Part shown: in pieces, positions 11,273-21,850 of the stretch
How positions within the stretch are numbered: the first letter of the stretch is position 1
How the letters are laid out: every line of letters begins with the position of its first letter
Origin: Stomoxys calcitrans
Lineage: Eukaryota; Arthropoda; Insecta; Diptera; Muscidae
Assembly: GCF_963082655.1 (NCBI RefSeq)
Contig: NC_081552.1
Location: 7,036,448-7,100,447 of the forward strand
Length of the DNA stretch: 64,000 bases
Direction of reading: 5' to 3'
Notes under the pieces: generated by a model
What the model saw: the letters and a program-made list of their open reading frames with translations, nothing else
The model's database searches: none
Told to the model about the DNA's origin: nothing
Position numbers and translations under genes: made by a program

Positions 11273-12553
11273 AATATATATACAAATCAATTTGTGTTTG
11301 TTTGTAGAATTGTTTGTTTGCTTGTATGTTTGTGTGTTCCTTATAGACTTAGAAACGGCTGAACCGATTTTCTTGAAATTTTCACAGATGGTGCATAATG
11401 ACCCCGTGGGTAGTACATAGGGTACTACATTTTTTGATATCTGAAAGGAGGTCGGACCCTCCCCCTTACCCTAATTTTCAGAAACGCCAGATCTCGGAGA
11501 TGAGAGGTGCGATTTAAGCGAAATTTTGTGTGCTCTCATAAAGTACCCTAAAAATAAAAATTTGGTATCCAAATTTCGGATGGGGTACCAAGGGGGGCTG
11601 CCCCACCCTAAAACCTACCAAACATATATTTAGACCAATCACGACAATATGGGAAAGCGTATCTGTTTTGGGAGATGGGGGGCCACTCTGTGAGTTTCCC
11701 TTGAAAATATATATCGGACTCGTTTTCCACTTTAAAAACCCTCTTATTTGAGCCTCATATTGCAATATTCAGCAAATACTTACTACACCATAGACACTTT
11801 TCCCGAATATTGATAACATATTCGTGCTTTACTCCCAAAGACCTTTCATTCGAGCCCCATATTCCTGTGGACGTAAATTTGTCCACTTTGGGGGATGTTT
11901 TTGGTGAGAGGCGGTCCTTGGTCCCATATTTGGATATCAAATTCGTATTCTGCATTCAAATACCTTTTATTTAAGCCTCATATTCCCATAGTCAGTAAAT
12001 AAGTCCTGTTGGAAGGGTGTTTTGGGAAAGGGACCCCCGGAAACGTGGTCCCACATTTGGATATCAGATTCGTATTCTACTCGCAAATACCTTTCGTTTG
12101 AGTCCCATATTGCCATGGTCGGTAAATATGTGCGATTGTCCCCATAGCACTTGGTCCGACAATTTGATATCAGATACGTTTTCTTATCCTAAATACCTTT
12201 CTTTTGATTCCCATATTGTCGTGATTGGTCTAAATATATGTTTGGTAGGTTTTATGGTGGGGCAGCCCCCCTAGGTACCCTATCCGAAATTTGGATACCA
12301 CACAAAATTTCGCTTAAATCGCACCTCTCATCTCCGAGATCTAGCGTTTCTGGGTAAGGGGGAGGGTCCGCCCCCCCTTCAGATATCAAAAAATGTAGTA
12401 TCCTATTTTCACCACGGGGTCATTATGCACCATCTTTGAAAATTTCAAGATAATCGGTTCAGCCGTTTCTGAGTCTATAAGGAAAACACAAACATACAAA
12501 CAAACAAACAAATCTACAAACAAACACAAATTGATTTTTATATAAGAAGAAGA
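11273..12553. mobile_element. Helitron-like element with two 5' ends (inverted arms)
   Basis: The left arm (11273 to about 11665) runs in plus orientation from a 5' tail (AAATCAATTTGTGTTTGTTT) through AACGGCTGAACCGATTTTC, the GGAGGTCGGACCC block and CACGACAATATGGG. The right part (about 11680-12553) is in minus orientation and ends in the same 5' tail, with TATATAAGA at 12541. About 380 bp of the arms are inverted copies of each other. No CTAG 3' terminus is present at either side, so this is either two head-on truncated copies or a fold-back derivative. Confidence 0.7.
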
Positions 12554-13092
12554 TATAGTAATCTTCTATTGCAAGATGACACTAAAATGGATTCCAGAAA
12601 TCTTACTCCTAAGAATTTTGAAAAAAATTGTTGTTGGATATTTTTGAATATAAAAATTTTCGTCTTTCGACAAGCCAATTTCCCCCAAAAACATGACCTT
12701 ATATCACAGGAAAAATTGTTTTTAACTATTTTTAGTGGTTCACTATACGTCAATCCAAATTTAATTAGATTACCTCTTTCCCAGCTCGAGCTGGAAATTT
12801 TTCTAAGACAGCTTTATTCTGGGGTATTTTTCTATCCATTCGTATTTAATAGGTAATGGAGATATTTTAAAGGCCGGCAATAATTAAAAGGCAATTGATA
12901 CGGAGTTCATTTTGAGTTAGGATCGTAATCTATCAGTTAATAGGAAGCAGCATTGATTCTAGTAGAAATTTATTCGTTCTGTAGGCTTTGACCATAGATT
13001 TGGATACAGTCAAGTATTTTTAAAAAAAAAAAATAAAATTAACTGTTTTGAATTTTTGATTTTTTTCCAAAAATAAACTTTTTGAAATTAAA
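12554..13092. other. unassigned sequence
   Basis: AT-rich. A 95-codon open frame (12569-12856) overlaps one on the other strand. It has no recognisable motif and I do not call it a gene. Confidence 0.4.
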
Positions 13093-13847
13093 CAAGTAAA
13101 AGAGTGCTTAGTTTGACCGGGTCAAATCTTAGGAACCCACCACCATGGATTCTGCTATAAATTTATACATATAGCTGAAGAGCATAATTTTATATTATTC
13201 TACATACTTCTAGGAACCGAACAAGGATGATCGAGAGACCGGTTTGCATGGAAGCTATTTATATCAGGTTATGGACCGCTTTAAAACGTACTTGGAACAG
13301 TTTGTGGAAGTCATAACATAGCACCACATGCAAAATTTCAGCTCAATCGGACACAAATTGCGGCTTTCAGGGCTCAAGAATTCAAATCGGGAGATCGGTT
13401 TATATGGGAGCTATATCAGGTTATAGACCGATTTGGACCGTACTTGGCAAAGTTGTTGAAAGTCATAACAGAACACTGCATGCAAAATTTCAGCCAAAGC
13501 GGACAAAAATTGCTGTTGTAAGGGCTCAAGCAGTCAAATCGGGAAATCGGTTTATATGGGAGCTATGACCGGTAATAGACCGATTTTAACCGTACTTGAC
13601 CCAGATTTTGGAAGTCATAACAGAACTCTACATGCAAAATTTTAGCCAAATCGGGTAAAAATTGAGGATTCCAGGGACTCAAGAAGACAAATCGGGAGAT
13701 CGATTTATATGGGAGCTATATCTACATCTGGACCGATATGGCCCATTTCTAAGTCGCAATGCACAGACCCAATCCCCAATGACCTACATGAATATTAAGT
13801 ATCTGTGAAAAATTTCAATCGGCTAGCTTTACGCGTTTGACCGCGAA
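13093..13847 (+). mobile_element. mini-me-like subfamily C, 5' portion
   Basis: 5' end CAAGTAAAAGAGTGCTTAG, then the palindrome TTTGACCGGGTCAAA (13112-13126), ACCCACCACCATGGATTCTG, and body units spaced about 153 bp (GGAGCTATATCAGG near 13408, 13560 and 13713). Compared with TTCGGCCGGGCCGAA in subfamily A, both palindrome arms changed together, keeping the pairing. The copy stops at GACCGCGAAAAG where Helitron DNA begins. Confidence 0.75.
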
Positions 13848-14065
13848 AAGCTAGTGAAATACCATGCGCCGAAAATAATATATGTATATTGCAAAAGCAT
13901 AACAACATGTCTTTATCTGAAAAAATATCAGCATCGTGCTCTTCTCTCAAATACCGTTTATTTAACCCCATATTGCCACATTTGTATATCAGATTCGTAT
14001 TCTGCACACAAATACCCTTCAGTTAAGCCCCATATTGATATGGTCAGTAAATAAGTCCTGTTTTA
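13848..14065 (-). mobile_element. Helitron-like fragment between two mini-me C pieces
   Basis: Starts AAAGCTAGTGAAATACCATG and continues with the Helitron body (CTCTTCTCTCAAATACCGTT, AGATTCGTATTCTGCACAC, GGTCAGTAAATAAGTCCTG). Both ends are truncated; it matches the interior of the copies at 936 and 51482. Confidence 0.65.
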
Positions 14066-14664
14066 CAAAATAAATTTAGTTGAATGGCATAATTTTATTA
14101 TGCTCTACATACTTCCAGGAACCGAACAAGGATGATCGAGAGACCGGTTTACATGGAAGCTACATTAGGTTATGGACCAATTTAGAGCGTACTTGGAACA
14201 GTTGTTGGAAGTCATAACATCACATGCAAAATTTCAGCCAAATCGGACACAAATTGCGGCTTGTATGGGCTCAAGAACTCAAATCGGGAGATCGGTTTAT
14301 ATGGGAGTTATATCAGGTTATTGACCGATTCGGACCAAACTTGGCACAGTTGGAAGTCAGAACAGAACACTTCATGCCAAATCGGACAAAAATTGCGGCT
14401 TCCAAGTGCTCAAGAAGTCAAATCGGGAGATTGGTTTATATGGGAGCTATATCTAAATCAGAACCGATATGGCCGATTTGCAATCCCAAATGTCCTACAC
14501 CAATATTAGGTATCTGCTTAAAGTTTCAAGCGGCTAGGTTTACGCGTTCGACCGCTATCGTGATTTTGACAGACGGACGGACATGGATAGTTCGAATCAG
14601 AATGTCGAGGTGTAACAAACGGAATGACTAGATTAGTATTCCCCCATTCTATGGTGGTGGTTAT
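14066..14664 (+). mobile_element. mini-me-like subfamily C, body and 3' end
   Basis: Restarts near the 5' leader (AATTTAGTTGAATGGCATAA), so it repeats material already present at 13160 onwards and must be a second copy. It runs through two body units to TTCGACCGCTATCGTGATTT, a short GACGGACGGAC tract and the 3' end CCCATTCTATGGTGGTGG at 14664. Confidence 0.75.
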
Positions 14665-16255
14665 AATAATAATTGATATCTAATTCCAAGAAGTGATTCC
14701 CCTTATTTACATAGAACTTCTTTGAAGAACAAATACATATGTATATCAATAAAATTTCAAAATCACCAACCTTTAAAAAAAAGGCACATTCTAAATAAGT
14801 GCACAAGCCAATTGGCAAGACCATGAAATTACCCTGTAATCAAATCACAAAACAAATAAAGCTGACATCAAAAAATCAACAACAACTCGAACGTAATTAT
14901 ATTGATTGAGTGTGGGATAGCAGGGCGAAAGACGAGTACTCGCCTTAACAAAAAGCAAGACAAAGAAAATTCAAAGAATTTCCATGCCCAGCCACTGCAA
15001 AGTGAAGTCATGTATAAATTAAGAACACTACTAAGACCCAGGGACAGCAAAGAGGACAAATTATGTGCTAGGAAAAAGAAGTCCTTAATATCAAAATCTG
15101 AAGGGAAAAAAAATTCCAACTGTCAGACGTGATTTTTATTAGAAAAGCACTTAAGCGTGTCCTGGAGGACATGACCATTATTCGGAATACAAAAGCTGAC
15201 GAGGTTAATATTGAGTGTTAGAAGTAACAGACTAACAAGTCCTCATGTAAATTGCCACGAATGCTCTAAGGCAATTATGTGATTCTGTGGACGATAATTT
15301 GAGGAAAAATGCATGGCCTACTAGTAGCAGGTAGGTGGTAGTAGTTGTGACTCTCTAATTTTGTATTTTAAGCGTGCAAAATTGTGAAATAGGTGTAATT
15401 ATTAGTTGCAAATTGTGGCTAGTTCCAAATAATTTCATATTCACCGAACTCCCCATGAATTGAATGTGCTAGGACATTTTGGTAAAGCTACTGCAAAAAT
15501 TGACAACAAAATTGGCCTTAATGACAGCCAATGGAATCAATACCGAATTAGCCACAAGGATAATTGCATGGCTGCCTCGAGTTGTCGAAGTTCAATGCGT
15601 TGCCTTTCAGAACTTTGAGGCTATGGGAATTTTATGAATTGATTTGTTGGCGAAAGGGTTTCTTCCAGAGTAGTTTTGGCATGAATGAACTAAAATCAAT
15701 CCATCAATTTTGAGTTTTGCAAGGGGCTAATGATGGTCTTCTTACTTTTGACGTTATTCATTTATAACTTTAATAGGCTAAATAATAACAAATATCATGG
15801 TTTCCTTAATAAGATTACAGGGCCTTCAACCTCAACATACAAATGAAGTGAGTTTTGTACAAAGACATATGAAATGAAATTCAAGAATCCAAATTACAAC
15901 CACCCGGAGGGGTTTGTTCCAATTGCAACTTCTTTGTTTATGATACCCTCCATGGTGTCAGTCACAGGACTATTGCTGGTGGTGTGGTGGCCCTGTTGTT
16001 ACTACAACTCAAGAAACAAGAGGGATAACAACAATAGCATCAACCCTTGTGTTGCTTTGTGTGGTGCAACATTACCCATATTTTTGCAATAAGCCATTGA
16101 TTTTTATGTTGCGGTAGGTCATTCAACTTTGGCTTCTTCACCAACAACCAGAACATCACCATTAAAATATTGCGTAGCAGCTCTTCCTGCACTCTTCTTG
16201 CTATTTTCCCTTTTCACGCAATGGCATTTGGTGAGGCAAAATACAAAAAAAAAAA
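14665..16255. other. unassigned island
   Basis: About 1.6 kb without any of the window's repeats. It holds the frameshifted coding-like stretch at 14902-15221. The remainder (15222-16255) shows no motif I can name and may be intronic or intergenic host sequence. Confidence 0.4.
14902..15221 (+). pseudogene. frameshifted coding-like stretch, unidentified
   Basis: A lysine-rich open frame (IECGIAGRKTSTRLNKKQDK through SLISKSEGKK) runs to a stop at 15130-15132. In the -1 frame an open stretch starts at 15102, overlapping the same A-rich run, and continues as KKFQLSDVIFIRKALKRVLE, then DMTIIRNTKADEVNIEC and a stop at 15219-15221. Joined through a one-base slip at the A run, the two halves give about 110 residues with coding-like composition. 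I recognise no family. It could be a decayed gene or processed copy, or chance. Confidence 0.35.
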
Positions 16256-16582
16256 CAAGTAAAATCGTACTAAGTTCGGCCGGGCCGAATCTTGGATTCT
16301 GCTAAAAATTTATAGGAAATAAATTTGGTTGAATGGCATAATTTTATACTACTAACCAACCTCCTGCCAAACCAGCAAAAATTAAACTTCTAGGAACCGA
16401 ACAAGTATAATCGAGAGACCGGTTTATATGGGAGCTATATCAGGTTATAGACCGATTCGACCCGTATTTGGCACAGTTGATGGAAGTCGAAACAGAACAA
16501 CGCATACAAAATTTCAGCCAAATCAGACAAACATTGCATTTTGCAAGGACTCAAGAAGTCAAATCGATTTATATGGGAGCTA
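16256..16582 (+). mobile_element. mini-me-like subfamily C, 5' portion, broken by a Helitron
   Basis: 5' end CAAGTAAAATCGTACTAAG, palindrome TTCGGCCGGGCCGAA, then GGATTCTGCTAAAAATTTAT and one body unit. It stops at TTTATATGGGAGCTA, where a Helitron 3' end (CTAG) abuts. A subfamily C 3' end lies at 21668-21850 in the same orientation and may be the other half. Confidence 0.75.
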
Positions 16583-17029
16583 CTAGCCGAACCGGGCCCA
16601 CTCCGCTACGCCTTCTTTAACTCTCTAATATCATTTAGGGTTGGGAGACTTCGCCCTAAATGTGTATATCGAATGCGTGCCACTGTCCGCCTATGTCCGC
16701 CTATAACGCTGAACGCCTGCGTTCAAATCCTGGCGATAACATCGGACAAAATTTAAAGCGGTGGTGATCCCCTTTTAATGCAGGCAACATTTGCCATGCA
16801 TGGTCATGTAAAAAAATTCTCCCCACAGAGATATCGCACTGCGGCACCGCATTCGGAGCCGGCTTTAAAAAAAGTCCCTTATCATTGAGTTTAAACTTGA
16901 ATCGAAAAGCTTTCATTGATGTGTGAGAAGTGTGCCCCTCCTCGGATCCTGGGTAAATTTTTACTCTGGTTTTACATATAGACTTCTACTGTGGTCTCCA
17001 ACATTCATTTCAATTAGCATAGCAATTTT
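16583..17029 (-). mobile_element. Helitron 3' end fused to a SINE body
   Basis: CTAG at 16583-16586 is preceded by A, then CCGAACCGGGCCCACTCCGC and CTTCTTTAACTCTCTAATAT. From about 16677 to 16962 the sequence is the body of the tRNA-derived SINE seen at 48275-48536: CCGCCTATAACGCTGAACGC, the B-box-like GTTCAAATCC, GCACTGCGGCACCGCATTC, and CTTATCATTGAGTTTAAAC. The A-box part is missing. It continues into a spacer (GACTTCTACTGTGGTCTCC) shared with the copies at 37566 and 40436. Confidence 0.75.
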
Positions 17030-18431
17030 TATACCCACCACCGACGTATGGGGGTATATTCATTTTGTCATTCCGTTTGCAACACATCGAAATATCCATT
17101 TCCGACCCAATAAAGTATATATATTCTTGATCGTCGTAAAAATCTAAGACGATCTAGACATGTCCGTCCGTCTGTCTGTTGAAATCACGCTACAGTCTTT
17201 AAAAATAGAGATATTGAGCTGAAACTTTGCACAGACTCTTTTTTTTGACCATAAGCAGGTTAAGTTCGAAGATGGGCTAAATCGGATTTATCTTGATATA
17301 GCCCCCATATAGACCGATCCGCCGATTTAGGGTCTAAGGCCAATAAAACCCACATTTATCATCCGATCTTGCTGAAATTTGGGACAGTGAGTTGTGTTAT
17401 GCCCTTCGACATCCTCCGTTAATTTGGCTTAGATCGGTTCAGATTTGGATATAGCTGCCATATAGACCGATCCTCCGATTTAGGGTCATAGGTCCATAAA
17501 AGCTACATTTATTATCCGATTTTGCTGAAATTTAAGACAGTGAGTTGTGTTAGGCCCTTCGACATCCTCCGTTAATATGGCTCAGATCGGTTTAGATTTG
17601 GATATAGCTGCCATATAGACCGATCCTCCAATTTAGGGTATTAGGCCCATAAAAGCCACATTTATTATCCAATTTTGCTGAAATTTGGGGCAGTGAGTTG
17701 TCTTAGACCCTTCGATTTCCTTCGTCAAAATGGCTCAGATCGGTTCAGATTTGGATTTAGCTGTCATATAGACCGATCCTCTAATTTAGGGTCTAAGGCC
17801 CATAAAAGCCACTTTTATTATCCGATTTTGCGGAAATATGGGGCAGTGAGTTGTGTTAGGCCCTTCAACATTCTTCCTCAATTTGGCTTAGATCGGTCCA
17901 GATTTGGATATAGCTGCCATATAGGCTGATCTCTCGGTTTTAGGTTTCGGGGCCATAAAAAGCGCATTTATTGTCCGATGTTGCCGCAATTTGGGACAAA
18001 GAGTTAAGTTAAGCCCCTCCACATATTTCTGCAATTTGGTCTAGATCGATCAAGATTTGCATATAGCTGCCATATAGACCGATCTCTCGATTTAAATTCT
18101 TGGCCCCATAAAAGGCGCATATTTAATCCGATTGCACTGAAATTTGATACACTGACTTATGTTATGCTCTTCGACATCCGTGTCGTATATAGTTCAGATC
18201 GGTTTATTTTTAGATATAACTACTAAAAAGACCAATATTTTGTTATACACAATTAAACAATGACTCGTACTTATCAGCCTTTGGTTCAAATTGGATCATA
18301 TTTCGATATAACTGCTATGTGACATAGATATGCAATTTTCACCGAATTTTGATGAAAGGTGGTTTACATATATACCCGAGGTGGTGGGTATCCAAAGTTC
18401 GGTGCGGCCGAACTTAACGCCTTTTTACTTG
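17030..18431 (-). mobile_element. mini-me-like subfamily B, full copy
   Basis: 3' end TATACCCACCACCGACGTAT at 17030; TATATATATTCTTGATCGTC; a short GTCY tract (about 17162); then body units with GGATATAGCTGCCATATAGA at 17295, 17448, 17601, 17754, 17907 and 18060. Every spacing is 153 bp, although the unit sequence differs strongly from subfamily A. The 5' end in reverse reads TATACCCGAGGTGGTGGGTA, TTCGGTGCGGCCGAAC and TTTTTACTTG at 18431. Confidence 0.8.
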
Positions 18432-18547
18432 TTTTCTTTTATCCTCTTTTATCTAAAAATATATACCGGGAAAGAACTCGACAAATGCGATCCATGGTGG
18501 AGGGTATATAAGATTCGGCCCGGCCGAACTTAACACGTTTTTACTTG
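18432..18547 (-). mobile_element. mini-me-like subfamily A, 5' end fragment
   Basis: Only the first about 110 bp of a copy in reverse: GGGAAAGAACTCGACAAATG, ATCCATGGTGGAGGGTATAT, TTCGGCCCGGCCGAAC, TTTTTACTTG. It abuts the subfamily B copy directly. Confidence 0.75.
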
Positions 18548-18893
18548 TTCCCTTAATGTAAATATGCGCTTCGTGCTCTCCTTTCAAATACATTTTATAT
18601 GAGCCCCATAATGGCCATAATTCCATTTGTCCCGAAAATCAATCACTTTAAACATCAAATAGCTTTTATATAATAGGGAGGTGTTTTCGGGTGGGGCAGT
18701 TCCCCAAACACATGGCTCTTCAATTGAACATCAGATTCGTTTTTTTTTTTCTCAAGCACCTTTCGTTTGTGCTCTATATTGTCGTGATTGGTCAATGTGC
18801 CCATTTGGCGGGTTTTGGACGGCCCCCGAGGCACCCGACCTCAACAATAGAAACCATGTTTTGTTCTGACTGTGAGAGAGCAAAAAAAAAAAA
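18548..18893 (-). mobile_element. Helitron-like body, left part of an interrupted copy
   Basis: Typical Helitron blocks (CTCCTTTCAAATACATTTTA, GGGGCAGTTCCCCAAACACA) ending in TGTGAGAGAGC followed by 12 A residues, where a mini-me A copy starts. The uninterrupted form of this point is at 36605-36640. Confidence 0.7.
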
Positions 18894-20454
18894 CAGGTAA
18901 AAGCGTGCCAAGTTCGGCCGGGCCGAATCTTATATACCCTCCACCATGGATCGCATTTGTCGAGTTCTTTTCCCGGCATCTCTTCTTAGGCAAAAAAAAA
19001 GCATATAAGAAAAGATTTTCTCTGCTATTAGAGCGATATCAAGATATGGTCCGGTTTGGACCATAATTAAATTATATGTTGGAGACCTGTGTAAAATGTC
19101 AGCCAATTCGAATAAGAATTGCGCCCTTTGTGCGTTCAAGAAGTAAAATAGAGAGATCGATTTATATGGGAGCTGTATCGGCCTATAGACCGATTCAGAC
19201 CATAATAAACACGTATGTTAATGGTCATGAGAGAATCCGTCGTACAAAATTTCAGGCAAATCGGATAATAGTTGCGACCTCTAGAGACTCAAGAAGTCAA
19301 GATCCCAGATCGGTTTATATGGCAGCTATATCAGGTTATGAACCGACTTGTACTTTATTTGACATAGTTGTTGAAAGTAACAATAAAAAACGTCTTGCGA
19401 AATTTCAGCCAAATCGGATAGAAATTGAGCCCTCTAGAAGCTCAAGAAGTCAAGTCCGCAGGTCTGTTTATATGACAGCTATATCAGGTTATGAACCGAT
19501 TTGAACCATATTTGGCACAGTTGTTGGATATTATAACAAAATACTACGTGCCAAAATTCATTCAAATTGGATAAGAATTGCGCCCTCTAGAGGCTCAAGA
19601 AGTCAAGACCCAAGATCGGTTTATATGACAGCTATATAAGGTTATGAACCGATTTGAACCATACTTGGCACAATTGTTGGATATCGTAACAAAACACGTC
19701 GTGCAAAATTTCATTCCAATCGGATAAGAATTGCGCACTCTAGAGGCTGAAGAAGTCAAGACCCAAGATCGGTTTATATGGCAGCTATATCAGGTTATGG
19801 ACCGATTTGAACCATACTTGGCACAGTTGTTGGATATCATAACAAAACACGTCGTGCAAAATTTTATTCCAATCGGATAAGAATTGCGCACTCTAGAGGC
19901 TCAAGAAGTCAAGACCCAAGATCGGTTTATATGCAGCTATATCAGGTTATGGACCGATTTGAACCATACTTGGCACAGTTGTTGGATATCATAACAAAAC
20001 ACGTCGTGCAAAATTTCATCGCAATCGGATAAGAATTGCGCACTCAAGAGGCTCAAGAAATTTAGACCCAAGATCGGTTTATATGGCAGCTATATCAAAG
20101 CATGGACCGATATGGCCCATTTACAATACCAACCGACCTACGCTAATAAGAAGTATTTGTGCAAAATTTCAAGCGGCTAGCTATACTCCTTCGGAAGTTA
20201 GCGTGCTTTCGATAGACAGACGGACGGACGGACGGACAGACAGACGGACGGATGGACAGACGGACGGAAAGACGGACGGACGGACGGACAGACGGACGGA
20301 CGGACGGACAGACGGACGGACATGGCTAGATCGACATAAAATTTCACGACGATCAAGAATATATATACTTTATGGGGTCTCAGACGAATATTTCGAGTAG
20401 TTACAATCAGAATGACGAAATTAGTATACCCCCCATCTTATGGTGGAGGGTATA
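18894..20454 (+). mobile_element. mini-me-like subfamily A, full copy (1561 bp)
   Basis: 5' end CAGGTAAAAGCGTGCCAAG, palindrome at 18911-18925, subterminal TATACCCTCCACCATGG. The body units give a long open frame (19076-19504, 142 codons) with a repeating SRSQDPRSVYMAAISGYEP motif. The GTCY tract (20211-20321, ACGG on this strand) is the longest in the window and contains variant units. It ends CCATCTTATGGTGGAGGGTA. The copy lies inside an A run of a Helitron and shows no target duplication beyond A residues. Confidence 0.8.
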
Positions 20455-21667
20455 AAAATTCGAACGAACCGCATTACCAATCTCCGTGATCTGGTGGTTT
20501 TGAAAATTGGGGTTATGAGAAGTGCTTTGAAGGGGTGGGATGGCACTCAGACATTTCGACTCAAATTCGTGCTGCACTCCCAAATCCATCCTAATCCAAA
20601 TTTGGATATCAAATTCATTTTGTACTCTCAAATACCTTTCATTCAAACACCATATTGTCGTAATGGGTCAATCAACCTATTTGACTTATTTTTGGAGAGA
20701 AAAGCGGCACCTAGACTTGAACTGACATTTAAAAGTGATATTCGTAATTGTAGACATGGTCAGCTAATATGCTAATTTTGGGGTACTTGGTGTTGGGCGA
20801 CCTCCCATTACTTGGACCTAATTTTTTATGCCATATTTGTAATCTACTGTCGAATACTCTTCATTTGACGCCCATATTTCCATGAATGTCGAATATATCG
20901 TTTTAGAGGAGCTTTTCGATTGGGGAGGTCCGCTGGGTACTTGGACTTAAATTTTAATACGAAATTTGCTTTCTTGTCTCCAATCCCTTTCATTTTATAT
21001 CCATATTGTGCCTATCGGTCCACTTTTGGTTTTAGATGGCTTTGTTGGGGTAAGGGAGAGGGACCGCCTCCATCCGATTTCTAAAAATTATATAGCCTGT
21101 GTTTCCTTCCAGACAATCTTACACAATCTGTGAAAATTTTAAGAAAATCGGTTCAGCCGTTTTTGATTCAACGCAACAAACAAAAAAGCCGTGTCCCTAA
21201 TAGTCATGATGGGTCATATGCCCATTTAAAACGTTTTTGGAGAAAAGGGGCACCCCTTATACTTCGATCTGTTTTGTATGCCAGATTCGTAATCTATTCC
21301 CGAATACCTTTCATTTGAGGCCCATATTGACATATGTCTGTTGGAGGAATTATAGGGTTGGGGCGGCCCGATGGATACTTAGATCCAAATTTTAATATTC
21401 GTATTCTACTTTCCAATACCTTTCATTTGATACCCATATTGTCCCGATCGGTCCACTTTTGATTTTGGGTGGTGCTTTTGGGTAAAGGGGGAGGGTCCGC
21501 CCCCTTCCCAAATCAACAAACTATAAAGCCTATTTCTCCTTTCTGGCCATATTCGAAATCTACTCCTGAATGCCTTTCATTTGAATCCCATTGCCCCGAT
21601 CGGTCCACTTTTTTTTTTTGGTAGTACTTTTGGGATAAGGAGGAGGGACCGCCCCCCGTCCGATATC
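20455..21667 (-). mobile_element. Helitron-like body, right part of an interrupted copy
   Basis: Resumes with TTCGAACGAACCGCATTACC and continues with body blocks. At 21140-21185 is the conserved GGTTCAGCCGTTTTTGATTC followed by CAACAAACAAAAAA, then more body blocks (GGGCGGCCCGATGGATACT at 21361). The order matches, in reverse, the first 600 bp of the complete copy at 35648-37566. The TC terminus is lost at the junction near 21667. Confidence 0.65.
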
Positions 21668-21850
21668 TATCTTTATGCATTCGACCGCTATCGTGATTTC
21701 GACAGACGGACGGACAGGGCTAGATCGACTCAGAACGTCGAGACGATCAAGAATATAAATACTTTATGGGATCTTAGACAAATATTTCGAGGTGTTACAT
21801 ACGGAATGACTAGATTAGTATACCCCCATCCCATGGTGGTGGGTATAAAA
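21668..21850 (+). mobile_element. mini-me-like subfamily C, 3' end
   Basis: TTCGACCGCTATCGTGATTT, GACGGACGGACAGGGCTAG, TCAAGAATATAAATACTTTA, and the terminal hairpin CCCATCCCATGGTGGTGGGT. No body units precede it. Confidence 0.75.

Noticed and set aside
12569..12856. 95-codon open frame
   Set aside because: No motif, overlaps an equally long frame on the other strand, and AT-rich codon content resembles random sequence.
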